DNA from: Oscillospiraceae bacterium
Lineage (GTDB): Bacteria > Bacillota > Clostridia > Oscillospirales > UBA929
Direction of reading: 5' to 3'
NCBI GenBank assembly: GCA_031253545.1
Contig: JAIRWH010000092.1
Location: 1-52,165, forward strand
Length of the DNA stretch: 52,165 nucleotides
Shown here: positions 8,028 through 16,710 of the stretch, piece by piece
Layout of the letters: each line of letters begins with the position of its first letter
Numbering within the stretch: the first letter of the stretch is position 1
Translations under genes and position numbers: made by a program
The notes under the pieces: generated by a model
Seen by the model: the letters and a program-made list of their open reading frames with translations, nothing else
Database searches by the model: none
Told to the model about the DNA's origin: nothing

Positions 8028-8971
8028 GCGGCTGCCGTGAGCTTTGTCTGTCGGTGGTAGACAATATCTCCCGCGTTATCGTGGGGAAAAAAAGGGCCGT
8101 GGAGCACACGTTGCTCGCGTTGCTGTGCGAGGGGCATTTGCTGATTGAGGATGTGCCGGGCGTGGGCAAGACCACCCTTGCCGCCGCGTTGGCAAAAAGC
8201 GTGGACTGCTCGTTTGCGCGCATACAGTTCACGCCGGATATATTGCCCTCCGACATCACGGGGTTTTCGCTGTTTAACCCCAAGAGCGGCGATTTTGAGT
8301 ATCGGCAGGGGCTTGTGATGAGTTCGTTTATACTCGCCGACGAGATTAACAGAACCTCGCCCAAGACCCAAGCCTCGCTCTTGGAGGTCATGGAGGAGAA
8401 CCAGGTGACCGTGGACGGCGTGACGCGGCAGGTGGGCAAGCCTTTCATGGTTATCGCCACGCAAAACCCCTCCGAATATGTGGGCACATACCCCCTGCCG
8501 GAAGCGCAGATGGACAGGTTTCTCATGCGCCTTTCCGTGGGGTACCCCGAACGCGACGACGAGATGGCCATACTGCGGAGGTTTAGGGTAAACGACCCCT
8601 TTGAGCAGCTTACGCCCGTGGTGAAGGCCGAGGACGTTACGAGATTGCAGGAGGCGGTGCGTGAAATACATGTGGAGGAGAGCCTGTACGCCTACATAGT
8701 GGACATTGTGCGCGGCACGCGGGCTCATCCCGACGTGGAGCTTGGGGCTTCGCCGCGCGGCGCGCTGGCGCTGTTTCGCGCCTCCCAGGCCCTCGCGCTG
8801 TATTTAGGCAGAGAGTTTGCCCTGCCCGACGACGTGAAGTATATGGCGCGCTATGTGCTGCCCCACAGGCTGCTGTTGCGGCAGGAGGCGCGACTGCGCC
8901 GCGTCAGCCGCGAGCAGGTGGTGGACGGCGTTATCGGCGGCCTGCCCGTGCCGATAATAACGGTGGGCTGA
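8024..8971 (+). CDS. MoxR family AAA+ ATPase
   Basis: The 315-residue ATPase has Walker A in EDVPGVGKTTLA, Walker B in FILADEINR, the family segment ATQNPSEYVGTYPLPEAQMDRF (sensor 1 and arginine finger region) and a C-terminal lid domain. MoxR proteins act as chaperones that load cofactors or assemble protein complexes, usually together with DUF58 or VWA partners. Here the next genes encode DUF58 and transglutaminase-like membrane proteins, the standard MoxR-DUF58-TGase module thought to act at the cell envelope. The ATG overlaps the aminotransferase stop. Confidence 0.95.
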   Translation: MSGCRELCLSVVDNISRVIVGKKRAVEHTLLALLCEGHLLIEDVPGVGKTTLAAALAKSVDCSFARIQFTPDILPSDITGFSLFNPKSGDFEYRQGLVMSSFILADEINRTSPKTQASLLEVMEENQVTVDGVTRQVGKPFMVIATQNPSEYVGTYPLPEAQMDRFLMRLSVGYPERDDEMAILRRFRVNDPFEQLTPVVKAEDVTRLQEAVREIHVEESLYAYIVDIVRGTRAHPDVELGASPRGALALFRASQALALYLGREFALPDDVKYMARYVLPHRLLLRQEARLRRVSREQVVDGVIGGLPVPIITVG

Positions 8972-8973
8972 CA

Positions 8974-10131
8974 ATGGGGCAGAGTTTTCGCGCCGCCCGC
9001 GTCACATACCTTTGTTCGCTGACGCTGGCGCTTATGCTTATCCTGTTGGTGGGCGGGCAGATGACATACGCCTACCTTTTCCTCATACTCAGCCTGCCGA
9101 TTTTTGCGTTGCTCTATCTGCTCGCCGCTTCGGCAAGCGTGGCGGTGTACCAATATGTATCCTCCCCCGCCGTCATGAAAGGCGAGGAGGTCACATATAC
9201 GTTTGCCGCGCGCAATCGCGGGGTGTTGCCGCTCGGGCATCTCGGCGCCACCGTGGAAGACAGCAGGCACCTCACGCCGCAAGGGCGGGACATGGTCTTT
9301 TCGCTCCTGCCCTTTGCGAAGCGCGCCTACTCCATACCGCTCAGGTTTGACTACCGGGGGCTGTATCGCGTGGGTGTCGGCGCGATACATGTGGCCGACC
9401 CGTTTGCCCTCTTTCGGCGCAAACTCGGCGTAACCAAGCTGCCGCAAGTGGCCGTGTACCCGAGGATATACGACATAGCCCGCTTCGCCCCGTCGCGCCT
9501 TTCGCTTTTGCAGGAGCAGAGCGTATTCATGAAAGAGTCGGAAGAGCAGGCCTCCGACACGCGCCGCTATGTGCACGGTGACCCGCTCAACCGCCTGCAC
9601 CGCAACCTCACCGCCCGCAGCGGGGAGCCCATCACCCGCCTGTTTGAGCGGGAGCGCGAGGGGCGGGTACTCCTTGTGGCGGACTTTACCCCGTTTGAGG
9701 CGGAAAACACGGCGCTGTGCGAGGACGCGGTTATCGAGCTCTGCCTTTCCGCTGCGCGGTACATAATGAACTTAGGCAGGAAAGCGGAGATTTGCTACGC
9801 CTGTGGCGGCGGGGAGGTTTGGACGGGTGAGCTTACGCAGGCGCGGTTTACAAAAGTGCTTTGGGATATGGCGGGCATGAGCTTTGACGCGCATATACCG
9901 CCGGATGTGTTGTTTTCCAAGTCGGACGCGCTGTATACCGTGGTGTTTTCCGCCCACGAGCCTTCCTCCCGCGCCCTTGACGCGGCGGCCTCGCGCCTGC
10001 CGTTAGATTATGTGTGCGTGAGGCGTTTTTCCCGGGCCGGACGCATAAACTACGATAACTCCGGCCGCCTGCGCGTATTCGAGCCGCAGGCGCACGATTC
10101 CCCCGCCGCCACGCTGGAGAGCATGCCGTGA
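8974..10131 (+). CDS. DUF58 domain membrane-anchored protein
   Basis: The 385-residue protein has two adjacent transmembrane helices near the N-terminus (residues 10-60), a beta-rich stretch, then the DUF58 core. The diagnostic segment is DTRRYVHGDPLNRLHRNLTARSGEPITRLFE, about residues 190-220, followed by a VWA-like fold. The family is a likely partner or substrate adaptor of MoxR. The gene follows moxR after 2 nt and its end overlaps the transglutaminase start (GTGA), so the three are translated together. Confidence 0.9.
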   Translation: MGQSFRAARVTYLCSLTLALMLILLVGGQMTYAYLFLILSLPIFALLYLLAASASVAVYQYVSSPAVMKGEEVTYTFAARNRGVLPLGHLGATVEDSRHLTPQGRDMVFSLLPFAKRAYSIPLRFDYRGLYRVGVGAIHVADPFALFRRKLGVTKLPQVAVYPRIYDIARFAPSRLSLLQEQSVFMKESEEQASDTRRYVHGDPLNRLHRNLTARSGEPITRLFEREREGRVLLVADFTPFEAENTALCEDAVIELCLSAARYIMNLGRKAEICYACGGGEVWTGELTQARFTKVLWDMAGMSFDAHIPPDVLFSKSDALYTVVFSAHEPSSRALDAAASRLPLDYVCVRRFSRAGRINYDNSGRLRVFEPQAHDSPAATLESMP

Positions 10132-12572
10132 CCGCCGTACCGGCGGAAAAACTCGGGCGCGCCCCGCCGGACGCGGCGGAGCTGCTGCTTTCGGCGGCGT
10201 TGACGTGTGTGTTGCTCCTCACTTTTACGGGCACGCTGATTATACGTTTCCCGCCCGTTTGGCTCTTTTTTCCCATATTCGCCTTCCATGGCGCGGCGGC
10301 TTACGCGCCCCGCAACGTGAAGATGCCGCTTGTTTTTGTGCTTGTCGGCACACCGCTGCTGTTTGCGGCAATCGCGCTGCGGCGCGGCGAATTACTCCCT
10401 ATAATAGACGGCTTCATGACATGGCTCGGCGGCGCGGACGACTACAACGCGCCGATGTACGCGGCGTACCGCGCGGTGTCGGCCGCGGCGCTGGCGTTGG
10501 CGCTGAGTGTGCCGGTTTATCTGTTGGTGCGCGTGAGGGTCAACACGGCGATACTCACCACGCTGGGCTTTTCCGTGTTCGTCGGGCGTTATCTCCTGTT
10601 GCGCGAAGACCCCTATTTCCTGTTTTATGTCTTTTTGTTCCTCGTGTTGGTATACGACGTGAAGAAGCGGCTTCCGCCCGGCAAGCCCGCCGCCGTGGCG
10701 GCGCTCTGCGCCGTGCCGCTCGCGGCCGTTATATCCGTCACCACCCTTGCCGCGCCGCACAGGGAGGAACCGCTCATTAACGACATAGCCGCCGCGTTTG
10801 CGCGGCTTACGGGCGGCATTGGCACACCTTCCGGCGACGGTATATTGGATTTGCCCATATTCTCATTTGACGGGGCGGCCGGAGAGGAAAGCGCCATAGA
10901 CACAGAACTGGGCGGCGCGATAAACCCCTCCGGCTCCGTGCGGCTGTATTTGAGCGGCACACGCGCCGCCTACCTTCGCGGGCGCACCGCCTCCGTGTAT
11001 ACGGGGCGGCGTTGGGAGACCGAAAGCCGGGCGCGCGCCTATCCGTATACAAACCCGTTCGCGTTGCCGGACGGCGGCGTATACAGCTTGGATATACTCA
11101 CGGACTTCGGTTTGACCGACGACGTGTATAACGCCGCCCTGACTTACCAAATACCGTTTATGCTCGACCTTCTGCGCGGCGGGGCGGTGAGCGATTATGT
11201 GACCACCCCGCCGTCCATTGCCGAGGACGGCGAGAGGGCGCTGTATACCCTCTCGCGCGCCACGGTATATCATTGGAATATTTCCACCTTCACGGCGTTT
11301 TTGCCGTCTTGCTTCGCGGACTTCCGGCGCGGGAGCAACGGTCTTGACAACCCGTTTTACCGCAGCGTGACGGGCGATATTACCGCGCGCGAGAAAATGG
11401 GCAAGGAATATAACTACGGTGTGGTGTTTTTGCAATATAACCTCACGCGGGAGCAATGGGACGACCTGCTCGACATGAGCTACGAGGGCTTCTCGTGGAG
11501 CATTACGCAAGACGGCGACCCGCATGACCGGGTGACCGAGAGAATGTTGAATGCCATGCGCGACGACGCGCTCGCCGCGCGGGAGAATTACCTGAACCTG
11601 CCGCGTTCGCTGCCGGGCAGGGTGGGCGAGCTCGCGCTCGCCCTGACGGAAAACGAACCCACCGATTACCGCAAGGCGCGCGCCATAGAAAAGTATCTGT
11701 CCGAGAATTTCCCGTATACCACGGAAACGCCGCTCACGCCCCAGGGCGAGGACTTTGTGGACTTTTTCCTCTTTGAGCTGCGGGAAGGCTACTGCGTGTA
11801 CTTCGCCTCCGCCATGACCGTGCTTTGCCGCGCGGCGGGCATACCGGCGCGCTACGCGGAGGGGTTTGCCGTGGGCAGCGACAGAATCGAAGGCTATTAC
11901 TACGCCACGGGCAGGGAAGCCCACGCCTGGACGGAGGTGTACCTCGACGGCTTCGGATGGGTGCAGTTTGAGCCCACGAGCGGATTTACGGCGGATTTTT
12001 ACAACAATTACAGGAACTACTACCGCCCGGGCACAAGCCCGTCGGACGCGCCGCAGGAGCCGACTGAAAGCGTTACCCCGCCCACCGGCACATATACGCC
12101 GAGTCTTTCGCCCTCTCTTCCGCCTCCGGGCGGCTCCACGCTTTCCGATTATCTGCTCGCGGCGGCGAGGTTTTGGCCTGTGCTGCCGCCCGCGCTTTGG
12201 CTGCTGTATCTGTACATACGCAGGAGGCGATATGTCGCGAGCCTGAAAAACCTCAGCTTTTCCAAAGACATCGCGTACAGATACTGCCGCCATATGCTGC
12301 GGAATCTGAGGTTCTTCGACCTGCGGCAGGTTGCCGGCGAAACGCCCCTGGAGTTTTTCATCCGCTGCGAAGGCAGGCTTTACGCTTCGCGCGGGCAAAT
12401 GCCGGCGCTGGCGGACGCGTATAACGAGCTGCGTTACGGCGAGGCGGAGCTGTCCGCCGCGCGCGCCGGGGCTGTGCGCGATGCCGTGCTGGCCGTGGAA
12501 GCGTGCTTGGAGGAAAAACTCGGCAAGACCGTGCTGCGTGTGCTGCGCAATGTGGCGGGAGTGGTGAGATGA
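10128..12572 (+). CDS. transglutaminase-like membrane protein (TgpA type)
   Basis: The 814-residue protein has five or six N-terminal transmembrane helices. A large extracytoplasmic region follows, with a transglutaminase core near residues 520-625. The catalytic triad can be read: Cys in REGYCVYFASAMTVLCRAAG, His in GREAHAWTEVYLD and the acidic residue region in GWVQFEPTSG. A Pro/Ser/Thr-rich linker (about 640-665) leads to one more membrane helix and a cytosolic tail. Related proteins are thought to remodel or crosslink envelope proteins or peptides. GTG 10128 overlaps the DUF58 stop, and its own TGA overlaps the helicase ATG. Confidence 0.9.
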   Translation: MTAVPAEKLGRAPPDAAELLLSAALTCVLLLTFTGTLIIRFPPVWLFFPIFAFHGAAAYAPRNVKMPLVFVLVGTPLLFAAIALRRGELLPIIDGFMTWLGGADDYNAPMYAAYRAVSAAALALALSVPVYLLVRVRVNTAILTTLGFSVFVGRYLLLREDPYFLFYVFLFLVLVYDVKKRLPPGKPAAVAALCAVPLAAVISVTTLAAPHREEPLINDIAAAFARLTGGIGTPSGDGILDLPIFSFDGAAGEESAIDTELGGAINPSGSVRLYLSGTRAAYLRGRTASVYTGRRWETESRARAYPYTNPFALPDGGVYSLDILTDFGLTDDVYNAALTYQIPFMLDLLRGGAVSDYVTTPPSIAEDGERALYTLSRATVYHWNISTFTAFLPSCFADFRRGSNGLDNPFYRSVTGDITAREKMGKEYNYGVVFLQYNLTREQWDDLLDMSYEGFSWSITQDGDPHDRVTERMLNAMRDDALAARENYLNLPRSLPGRVGELALALTENEPTDYRKARAIEKYLSENFPYTTETPLTPQGEDFVDFFLFELREGYCVYFASAMTVLCRAAGIPARYAEGFAVGSDRIEGYYYATGREAHAWTEVYLDGFGWVQFEPTSGFTADFYNNYRNYYRPGTSPSDAPQEPTESVTPPTGTYTPSLSPSLPPPGGSTLSDYLLAAARFWPVLPPALWLLYLYIRRRRYVASLKNLSFSKDIAYRYCRHMLRNLRFFDLRQVAGETPLEFFIRCEGRLYASRGQMPALADAYNELRYGEAELSAARAGAVRDAVLAVEACLEEKLGKTVLRVLRNVAGVVR

Positions 12573-14482
12573 ACGCGCGCGCGCCGGATTTCGATTACGG
12601 CAGCCTCAACGAAAAGCAGTTGGAGGCGGCGCGGTGCACCGAAGGGCCGTTGCTTGTGCTGGCGGGGGCGGGGAGCGGCAAGACCACCGCCTTGATTGCG
12701 CGCGTGGCGCGGATAATAGAAAACGGCGTGAACCCGCACGAGATATTGGCCATCACCTTCACCAACAAGGCGGCAAACGAACTGAAAGAGCGGCTCTCGC
12801 GCCTTTTGGGCCCGCACGGGGAGCAGGTGTGGGCTTCCACCTTTCACTCCATGTGCGTGAGGTTTCTGCGGCGGGAGATTCCGGCGCTCGGCTACGCTTC
12901 CGGTTTTTCCATATACGACGCGGACGACTCAAAGCGGCTAATCAAAAACATCATGCGCGCGCTCGGCATAGACGAAAAAGCCATGACCCCGGCGGCCGTT
13001 TTGTCCGCCATATCGCGCGCCAAGAGCGAGGCGGTTTCGCCCAAGACGTACGCGCAGAGGGCGGGCGATATGTTTGAGGAGAAGGCCGCGCTTTGCTACG
13101 AAGGTTACGAGGAGACGCTGAAGAAGGCCGGCGCGCTGGATTTTGACGATTTGTTGCTGAAAACGGCACAGCTTCTGCGCGAAAACCCGCGCGTCACGGA
13201 GCGCTGGAAGTCACGGTTTCGCTATGTGCTGGTGGACGAGTACCAAGACACCAACCGCTTGCAGTTCCTCATTGTGGCGGCGCTTTCATCCGGCTGCGGC
13301 AACCTCTGCGTGGTGGGCGATGACGACCAGAGCATATACCGTTTCCGCGGTGCCGTGGTGGAGAATATACTGCAGTTCGAGCGGCACTTTTCGGGCGCGA
13401 AGGTCATACGCTTGGAGGAAAACTACCGCAGCACCGGGGCGATTCTCGCCGCCGCCAACGCCGTGATTGCCCACAACCGTTCGCGTAAGGGCAAGACACT
13501 CTGGACGGCGAACCCGCCCGGCGAAAAGGTGGGCTTCTACCGCGCGGACAACGACGAAGACGAGGCGCGCTTTGTGGCGGATGTGATAATTGAGGAATGT
13601 GACCGGGGGCGCGCGTATGGGGACTTCTGTGTGCTGTATCGCGTCAACGCCCTGTCGGCGCGCGTGGAGCGGGCGCTGCGCCTTTCCGGCATACCGTATC
13701 GCGTGGTGGGCGGCACCCGCTTCTTCGACCGCGCCGAGGTGCGCGATATGATGGCGTATTTGCATATACTCCGCAACCCGCACGACGACCTCCGCCTCAC
13801 GCGCGTTATTAACAAGCCGCCGCGCGATATTGGCGAGAGGACGGCGGAAGCGTTGCGCGAAACCGCCGCCGCCGAAGGTCGCTCTGTGTTTGACATAATG
13901 CGCGATATACGGCGCTATAACTTTACAAAGAAGAAAACGGAGGCTATCGAAGGGTTCATGGCGCTCTACGACAGGCTTTCCCGCGCCCTTTCCACATCGG
14001 GGCTCGGCGAGTTTTACGACGGGCTGCTTGCCGAAACGGGCTACCTTGCCATGCTCGCGGAGGAGGGCGAAACCTCGCGGACGCGGGCGGAGAATGTGCT
14101 GGAGCTGAAATCTTCCTTGGTGCAATACTCGCTGAGCGCCGACGAGCCGACCTTGGCGGGGTTTCTCGATGAGGCGGCGCTGCTGACGGATATTGACAAA
14201 TACGATGAGCAGGCGGATGCCGCCGTGCTTATGACCATACACAGCGCCAAGGGTTTGGAGTTCCCCGTGGTGTTTCTGGTGGGCGCGGAGGAGAAAATCA
14301 TCCCCGGCGCGCGCAGTATCGGTATCGCGGAGGAAATCGAAGAGGAGCGGCGGCTTTGTTATGTGGCCGTGACGAGGGCGCGGGAAAAGCTGTATGTGAC
14401 ATGCGCGCGCGAACGTATGCTGTATGGGCAGACGGGTTATAACCCCGTGTCGCGCTTTGTCAAAGAAATGGAGCTGTATTGA
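12569..14482 (+). CDS. UvrD/PcrA-like superfamily 1 DNA helicase
   Basis: The 637-residue 3'-5' helicase has a full motif set: Q-motif LNEKQLEAA, Walker A LAGAGSGKTT, Ia AITFTNKAANELKERL, II VDEYQDTN, III GDDDQSIYRFRGA, IV LEENYRST, V TIHSAKGLEFPVVFLVG and VI RRLCYVAVTRARE. It ends only about 34 residues after motif VI, so it lacks the roughly 100-residue C-terminal extension with the RNA-polymerase-binding Tudor fold found in PcrA. It is therefore a PcrA/Rep-like paralogue or a short form. The ATG overlaps the transglutaminase stop (ATGA), an unexpected partner for an envelope operon. No helicase motif is missing. Confidence 0.93.
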   Translation: MNARAPDFDYGSLNEKQLEAARCTEGPLLVLAGAGSGKTTALIARVARIIENGVNPHEILAITFTNKAANELKERLSRLLGPHGEQVWASTFHSMCVRFLRREIPALGYASGFSIYDADDSKRLIKNIMRALGIDEKAMTPAAVLSAISRAKSEAVSPKTYAQRAGDMFEEKAALCYEGYEETLKKAGALDFDDLLLKTAQLLRENPRVTERWKSRFRYVLVDEYQDTNRLQFLIVAALSSGCGNLCVVGDDDQSIYRFRGAVVENILQFERHFSGAKVIRLEENYRSTGAILAAANAVIAHNRSRKGKTLWTANPPGEKVGFYRADNDEDEARFVADVIIEECDRGRAYGDFCVLYRVNALSARVERALRLSGIPYRVVGGTRFFDRAEVRDMMAYLHILRNPHDDLRLTRVINKPPRDIGERTAEALRETAAAEGRSVFDIMRDIRRYNFTKKKTEAIEGFMALYDRLSRALSTSGLGEFYDGLLAETGYLAMLAEEGETSRTRAENVLELKSSLVQYSLSADEPTLAGFLDEAALLTDIDKYDEQADAAVLMTIHSAKGLEFPVVFLVGAEEKIIPGARSIGIAEEIEEERRLCYVAVTRAREKLYVTCARERMLYGQTGYNPVSRFVKEMELY

Positions 14483-14520
14483 GGGGACGGCGGCGGGGTT
14501 TTTACGGCTACGCCGGGATG

Positions 14521-14566
14521 CCCCCCTTCGGGGGAGCGCGGGGAAGAGCCCCCGGTTGCCAACCGG
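14521..14566. terminator. paired hairpins between convergent operons
   Basis: A hairpin CCCCC-CTTC-GGGGG at 14521-14534 and a perfect CCGGTT-GCC-AACCGG at 14552-14566 lie between the helicase stop and the convergent nadE stop. Neither is followed by a T run, so they may be bidirectional barriers rather than canonical terminators. Confidence 0.4.
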
Positions 14567-14573
14567 ACGCGCC

Positions 14574-15302
14574 CTACTCCTGCGGCGGGGTTTTCGGCAA
14601 CGCGCGCTTATGCTCCGAGGCGGCGTGGTAACGCTCGATTGTGGCTTTGTCTTCTTCGGAAACTTCGTGCTGCTTATTCAGTAAAAAAGCGTCCACGGCT
14701 TTGTACGTCACGCCCATTTCGCCTTCGTCCGTCTGGCCTTCATACAGCCCGGCGGAAGGCGCTTTGTCCAACACGCACCGGGGAGCGCCCAATTCCCGCA
14801 GCAGCGCGTATATCTCCGTGACCGTCAGGTCGGCTATGGGGTTGAAGTCGCAAGCGCCGTCGCCCCATTTGGTGAAGTAACCCATGTAGCCTTCGCTTCG
14901 GTTGCCCGTGCCCGCCACAAGCCTGTTTTCGCTTGCGGCCGCGGCGTACAGCGCCGTCATGCGCAGGCGGGGGGCAATATTTGCCGCCGCGCCGTCCGTG
15001 AGCGCCGTTACCTCTCCGATTATCTGCATAAGCCTTTCGCGCGCCGGCGCCAAGTCAATAAAGCGTGTGCTTATGCCGAAATGCTTTGCCACAACCTCCG
15101 CGTCCGCCCTGTCTTGGCCGTAGCCGCGCGCGCAGGCGCAGGGCATTATCAGCCCCACGGTGTTCTCACACGCCATCTTGCAGAGCGCGCCCACGAGCGC
15201 GCTGTCTTTGCCGCCGCTGTTGCCGTAGATAATGCCGGCGGCGTTCGCGTCCGCCACGCAGCGGCGGATAAACGCGACGCGCTTGTCGAGTAAAGCCTTC
15301 AT
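14574..15302 (-). CDS. nadE: NAD+ synthetase, ammonia-dependent type
   Basis: The 242-residue enzyme amidates deamido-NAD with ATP, the last step of NAD synthesis. The PP-loop YGNSGGKDSALV is near residue 27, with GTGNRSEGYMGYFTKWGDGACD and NPIADLTVTEIYALLRELG further on, all conserved in NadE. There is no glutaminase domain, so it should use free ammonia or an unlinked glutaminase. The ATG overlaps the stop of the upstream isomerase gene (ATGA), so it is the third gene of the smpB operon. Confidence 0.95.
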   Translation of the reverse strand: MKALLDKRVAFIRRCVADANAAGIIYGNSGGKDSALVGALCKMACENTVGLIMPCACARGYGQDRADAEVVAKHFGISTRFIDLAPARERLMQIIGEVTALTDGAAANIAPRLRMTALYAAAASENRLVAGTGNRSEGYMGYFTKWGDGACDFNPIADLTVTEIYALLRELGAPRCVLDKAPSAGLYEGQTDEGEMGVTYKAVDAFLLNKQHEVSEEDKATIERYHAASEHKRALPKTPPQE

Positions 15303-15943
15303 TTGAGCACCTCCGGTTTCGGGTAATCCACGCCGAACTTCTCCACGGTGAGCCTTCTCATCACCTGGTCTTCGTGCGGCCTGACTGTGGAGCTGTCTAA
15401 CTGCGTGCCGGGTTGGCTTGCGATGGCGCGCACCGTGTCCATGCCCTCGATAACCTTGCCAAACGCCGCGTAGTTGTTGTCAAGCCAGCTCACGTTGCCG
15501 TCGCAGATGAAGAACTGGCAGCCGGCGCTGTCGTAGGCGTTGCTGCGAGCCATGGAAATCACGCCCGCTTCGTGCGAAAGGTCGTTTTGCGTGAAGTCGT
15601 TGGCGGCAAACTCACCCTTGATTTTGTAGCCGGGGTCGCCCGTGCCGTTGCCGAGGGGGCAGCCGCCCTGAATCATAAACCCTTCGCCCACGCGGTGGAA
15701 GAGCAACCCGTCGTAAAACCCGCTGCTTGCCAAATCCAAGAAATTCAGCACGGTGTTGGGCGCTTTGTCGGGGTACAGTTCCAGCACAATCTTCTCGCCG
15801 CTCATCATCTCGATGGTGACTTGCGGGTATTGCGCTCCTTCCGGCAATGTAAACACCTCCCCGCCGCTGTCTTTGCCGCTTTTGCACGAGACCGCCGCAA
15901 GCGCCGCGGCGGCGCACAGCAGCATAAGCATAATTTTCCTCAT
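15299..15943 (-). CDS. cyclophilin-type peptidyl-prolyl cis-trans isomerase, lipoprotein
   Basis: The 214-residue protein begins with a lipoprotein signal (basic MRK, hydrophobic run, Cys at residue 20 in LAAVSCKSG). A cyclophilin domain follows, carrying NTVLNFLDLASSGFYDGLLFHRV, MIQGGCPLGNGTGDPGYKIKGEF and QFFICDG. It should act outside the membrane in folding secreted proteins. The ATG at 15943 follows AAGGAGAGG and overlaps the smpB stop. A longer reading to 16099 would run into smpB in another frame and is rejected. Confidence 0.93.
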   Translation of the reverse strand: MRKIMLMLLCAAAALAAVSCKSGKDSGGEVFTLPEGAQYPQVTIEMMSGEKIVLELYPDKAPNTVLNFLDLASSGFYDGLLFHRVGEGFMIQGGCPLGNGTGDPGYKIKGEFAANDFTQNDLSHEAGVISMARSNAYDSAGCQFFICDGNVSWLDNNYAAFGKVIEGMDTVRAIASQPGTQLDSSTVRPHEDQVMRRLTVEKFGVDYPKPEVLK

Positions 15944-16401
15944 TTTGACCTCTCCTTTAACTCCCTGTCCATTTCCCTTTGCGCGTCGCGGCGAGCCTGC
16001 GTCTCCCGCTTGTCGTAACGCTTCTTGCCCTTGCAGAGCGCGAGCTCCACCTTCACATACGGCCCGGCGAGATATAGGCCGAGCGGGAGCAGCGCGCAAC
16101 CGTCTTGCGAGACCGCCGCTTGCAGCTTGCGGATTTCGCGCTTGTGCATAAGCAGGCGCTTGGGGCGCAACGGGTCGGCGTTGAAGATGTTGCCCTTGTC
16201 GTAGGGCGCGATATGCAGCCCCGCGGCAAACAGCTCGCCGCCTTTTACAACGCAGTAGCTGTCTTTCAGGGCGGCCTTGCCCGCGCGCACGGACTTGACC
16301 TCCGTGCCGCGCAGTTCCACGCCCGCTTCGTAACGCTCCAATATGAAGTAATCGTGCCGCGCCCTGCGGTTTTCCGCCAAGAGCTTCCTTTTTCGCGTCA
16401 A
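15940..16401 (-). CDS. smpB: SsrA (tmRNA)-binding protein
   Basis: The 153-residue protein matches SmpB in length and motifs: LLAENRRARHDYFILERYEAGVELRGTEVKSVRAGKAAL at the N-terminus, the central HIAPYDKGNIFNADPLRPKRLL, and a basic C-terminal tail. It works with tmRNA in trans-translation to rescue stalled ribosomes. The start is TTG at 16401, preceded by AAGGTGG. It is the first gene of the smpB / isomerase / nadE operon. No tmRNA gene was found in this window. Confidence 0.97.
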   Translation of the reverse strand: MTRKRKLLAENRRARHDYFILERYEAGVELRGTEVKSVRAGKAALKDSYCVVKGGELFAAGLHIAPYDKGNIFNADPLRPKRLLMHKREIRKLQAAVSQDGCALLPLGLYLAGPYVKVELALCKGKKRYDKRETQARRDAQREMDRELKERSK

Positions 16402-16451
16402 AGCCTCGCCACCTTGCAGCCGTGTCCGGCGGATACGAAAACTTTCACCTT

Positions 16452-16481
16452 AGTGTAACATAGAAACACGCCCGTTCGCAA
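16452..16481 (-). promoter_or_regulatory. promoter of the smpB operon
   Basis: On the minus strand TTGCGA (16481-16476) and TACACT (16457-16452) are 18 bp apart, about 50 nt upstream of the TTG start. A second TTGC lies just upstream, so the exact -35 is uncertain. Confidence 0.5.
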
Positions 16482-16571
16482 GCGCAAAACGCGGTTGTGC
16501 GGATAAAACGGGCAAACGGGTCATACATCGGCAGGCTGTTCTCGCAAAACTCGGTTGTATGGAGAAAACAC

Positions 16572-16600
16572 TTGACAGCGGGAGCAAAGTGACATAGAAT
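16572..16600 (+). promoter_or_regulatory. promoter of the nitrogen superoperon
   Basis: A perfect TTGACA (16572-16577), a 17-bp spacer and TAGAAT (16595-16600) predict a start near 16606-16608. This is the only strong promoter I see for the 16-kb run of genes that follows. Confidence 0.8.
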
Positions 16601-16607
16601 AGTCACG

Positions 16608-16687
16608 AACAAGGACGTTCATCCGTCGGCGTATCCGCCGGCCGCCTTGCGGCTTCGGGCGCGCGTTGTGTGATGAACGCCTTTGTT
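16608..16687 (+). ncRNA. structured 5' leader RNA of the nitrogen superoperon (unclassified)
   Basis: AACAAGGACGTTCATC (16608-16623) can pair with GATGAACGCCTTTGTT (16672-16687): 16 positions with one G-U pair and one A-C mismatch. The enclosed 48 nt contain two smaller hairpins, GGCG/CGCC and the perfect GCCGC-CTT-GCGGC, which would make a three-way junction. The left arm starts at the predicted transcription start. The ribosome site GGTGGAGG follows the right arm within 6 nt. I do not recognise a known riboswitch class. It could be a regulatory element for nitrogen or purine status, or a 5' stabiliser. Confidence 0.55.
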
Positions 16688-16710
16688 TATGAAGGTGGAG
16701 GTTTTGCCTT

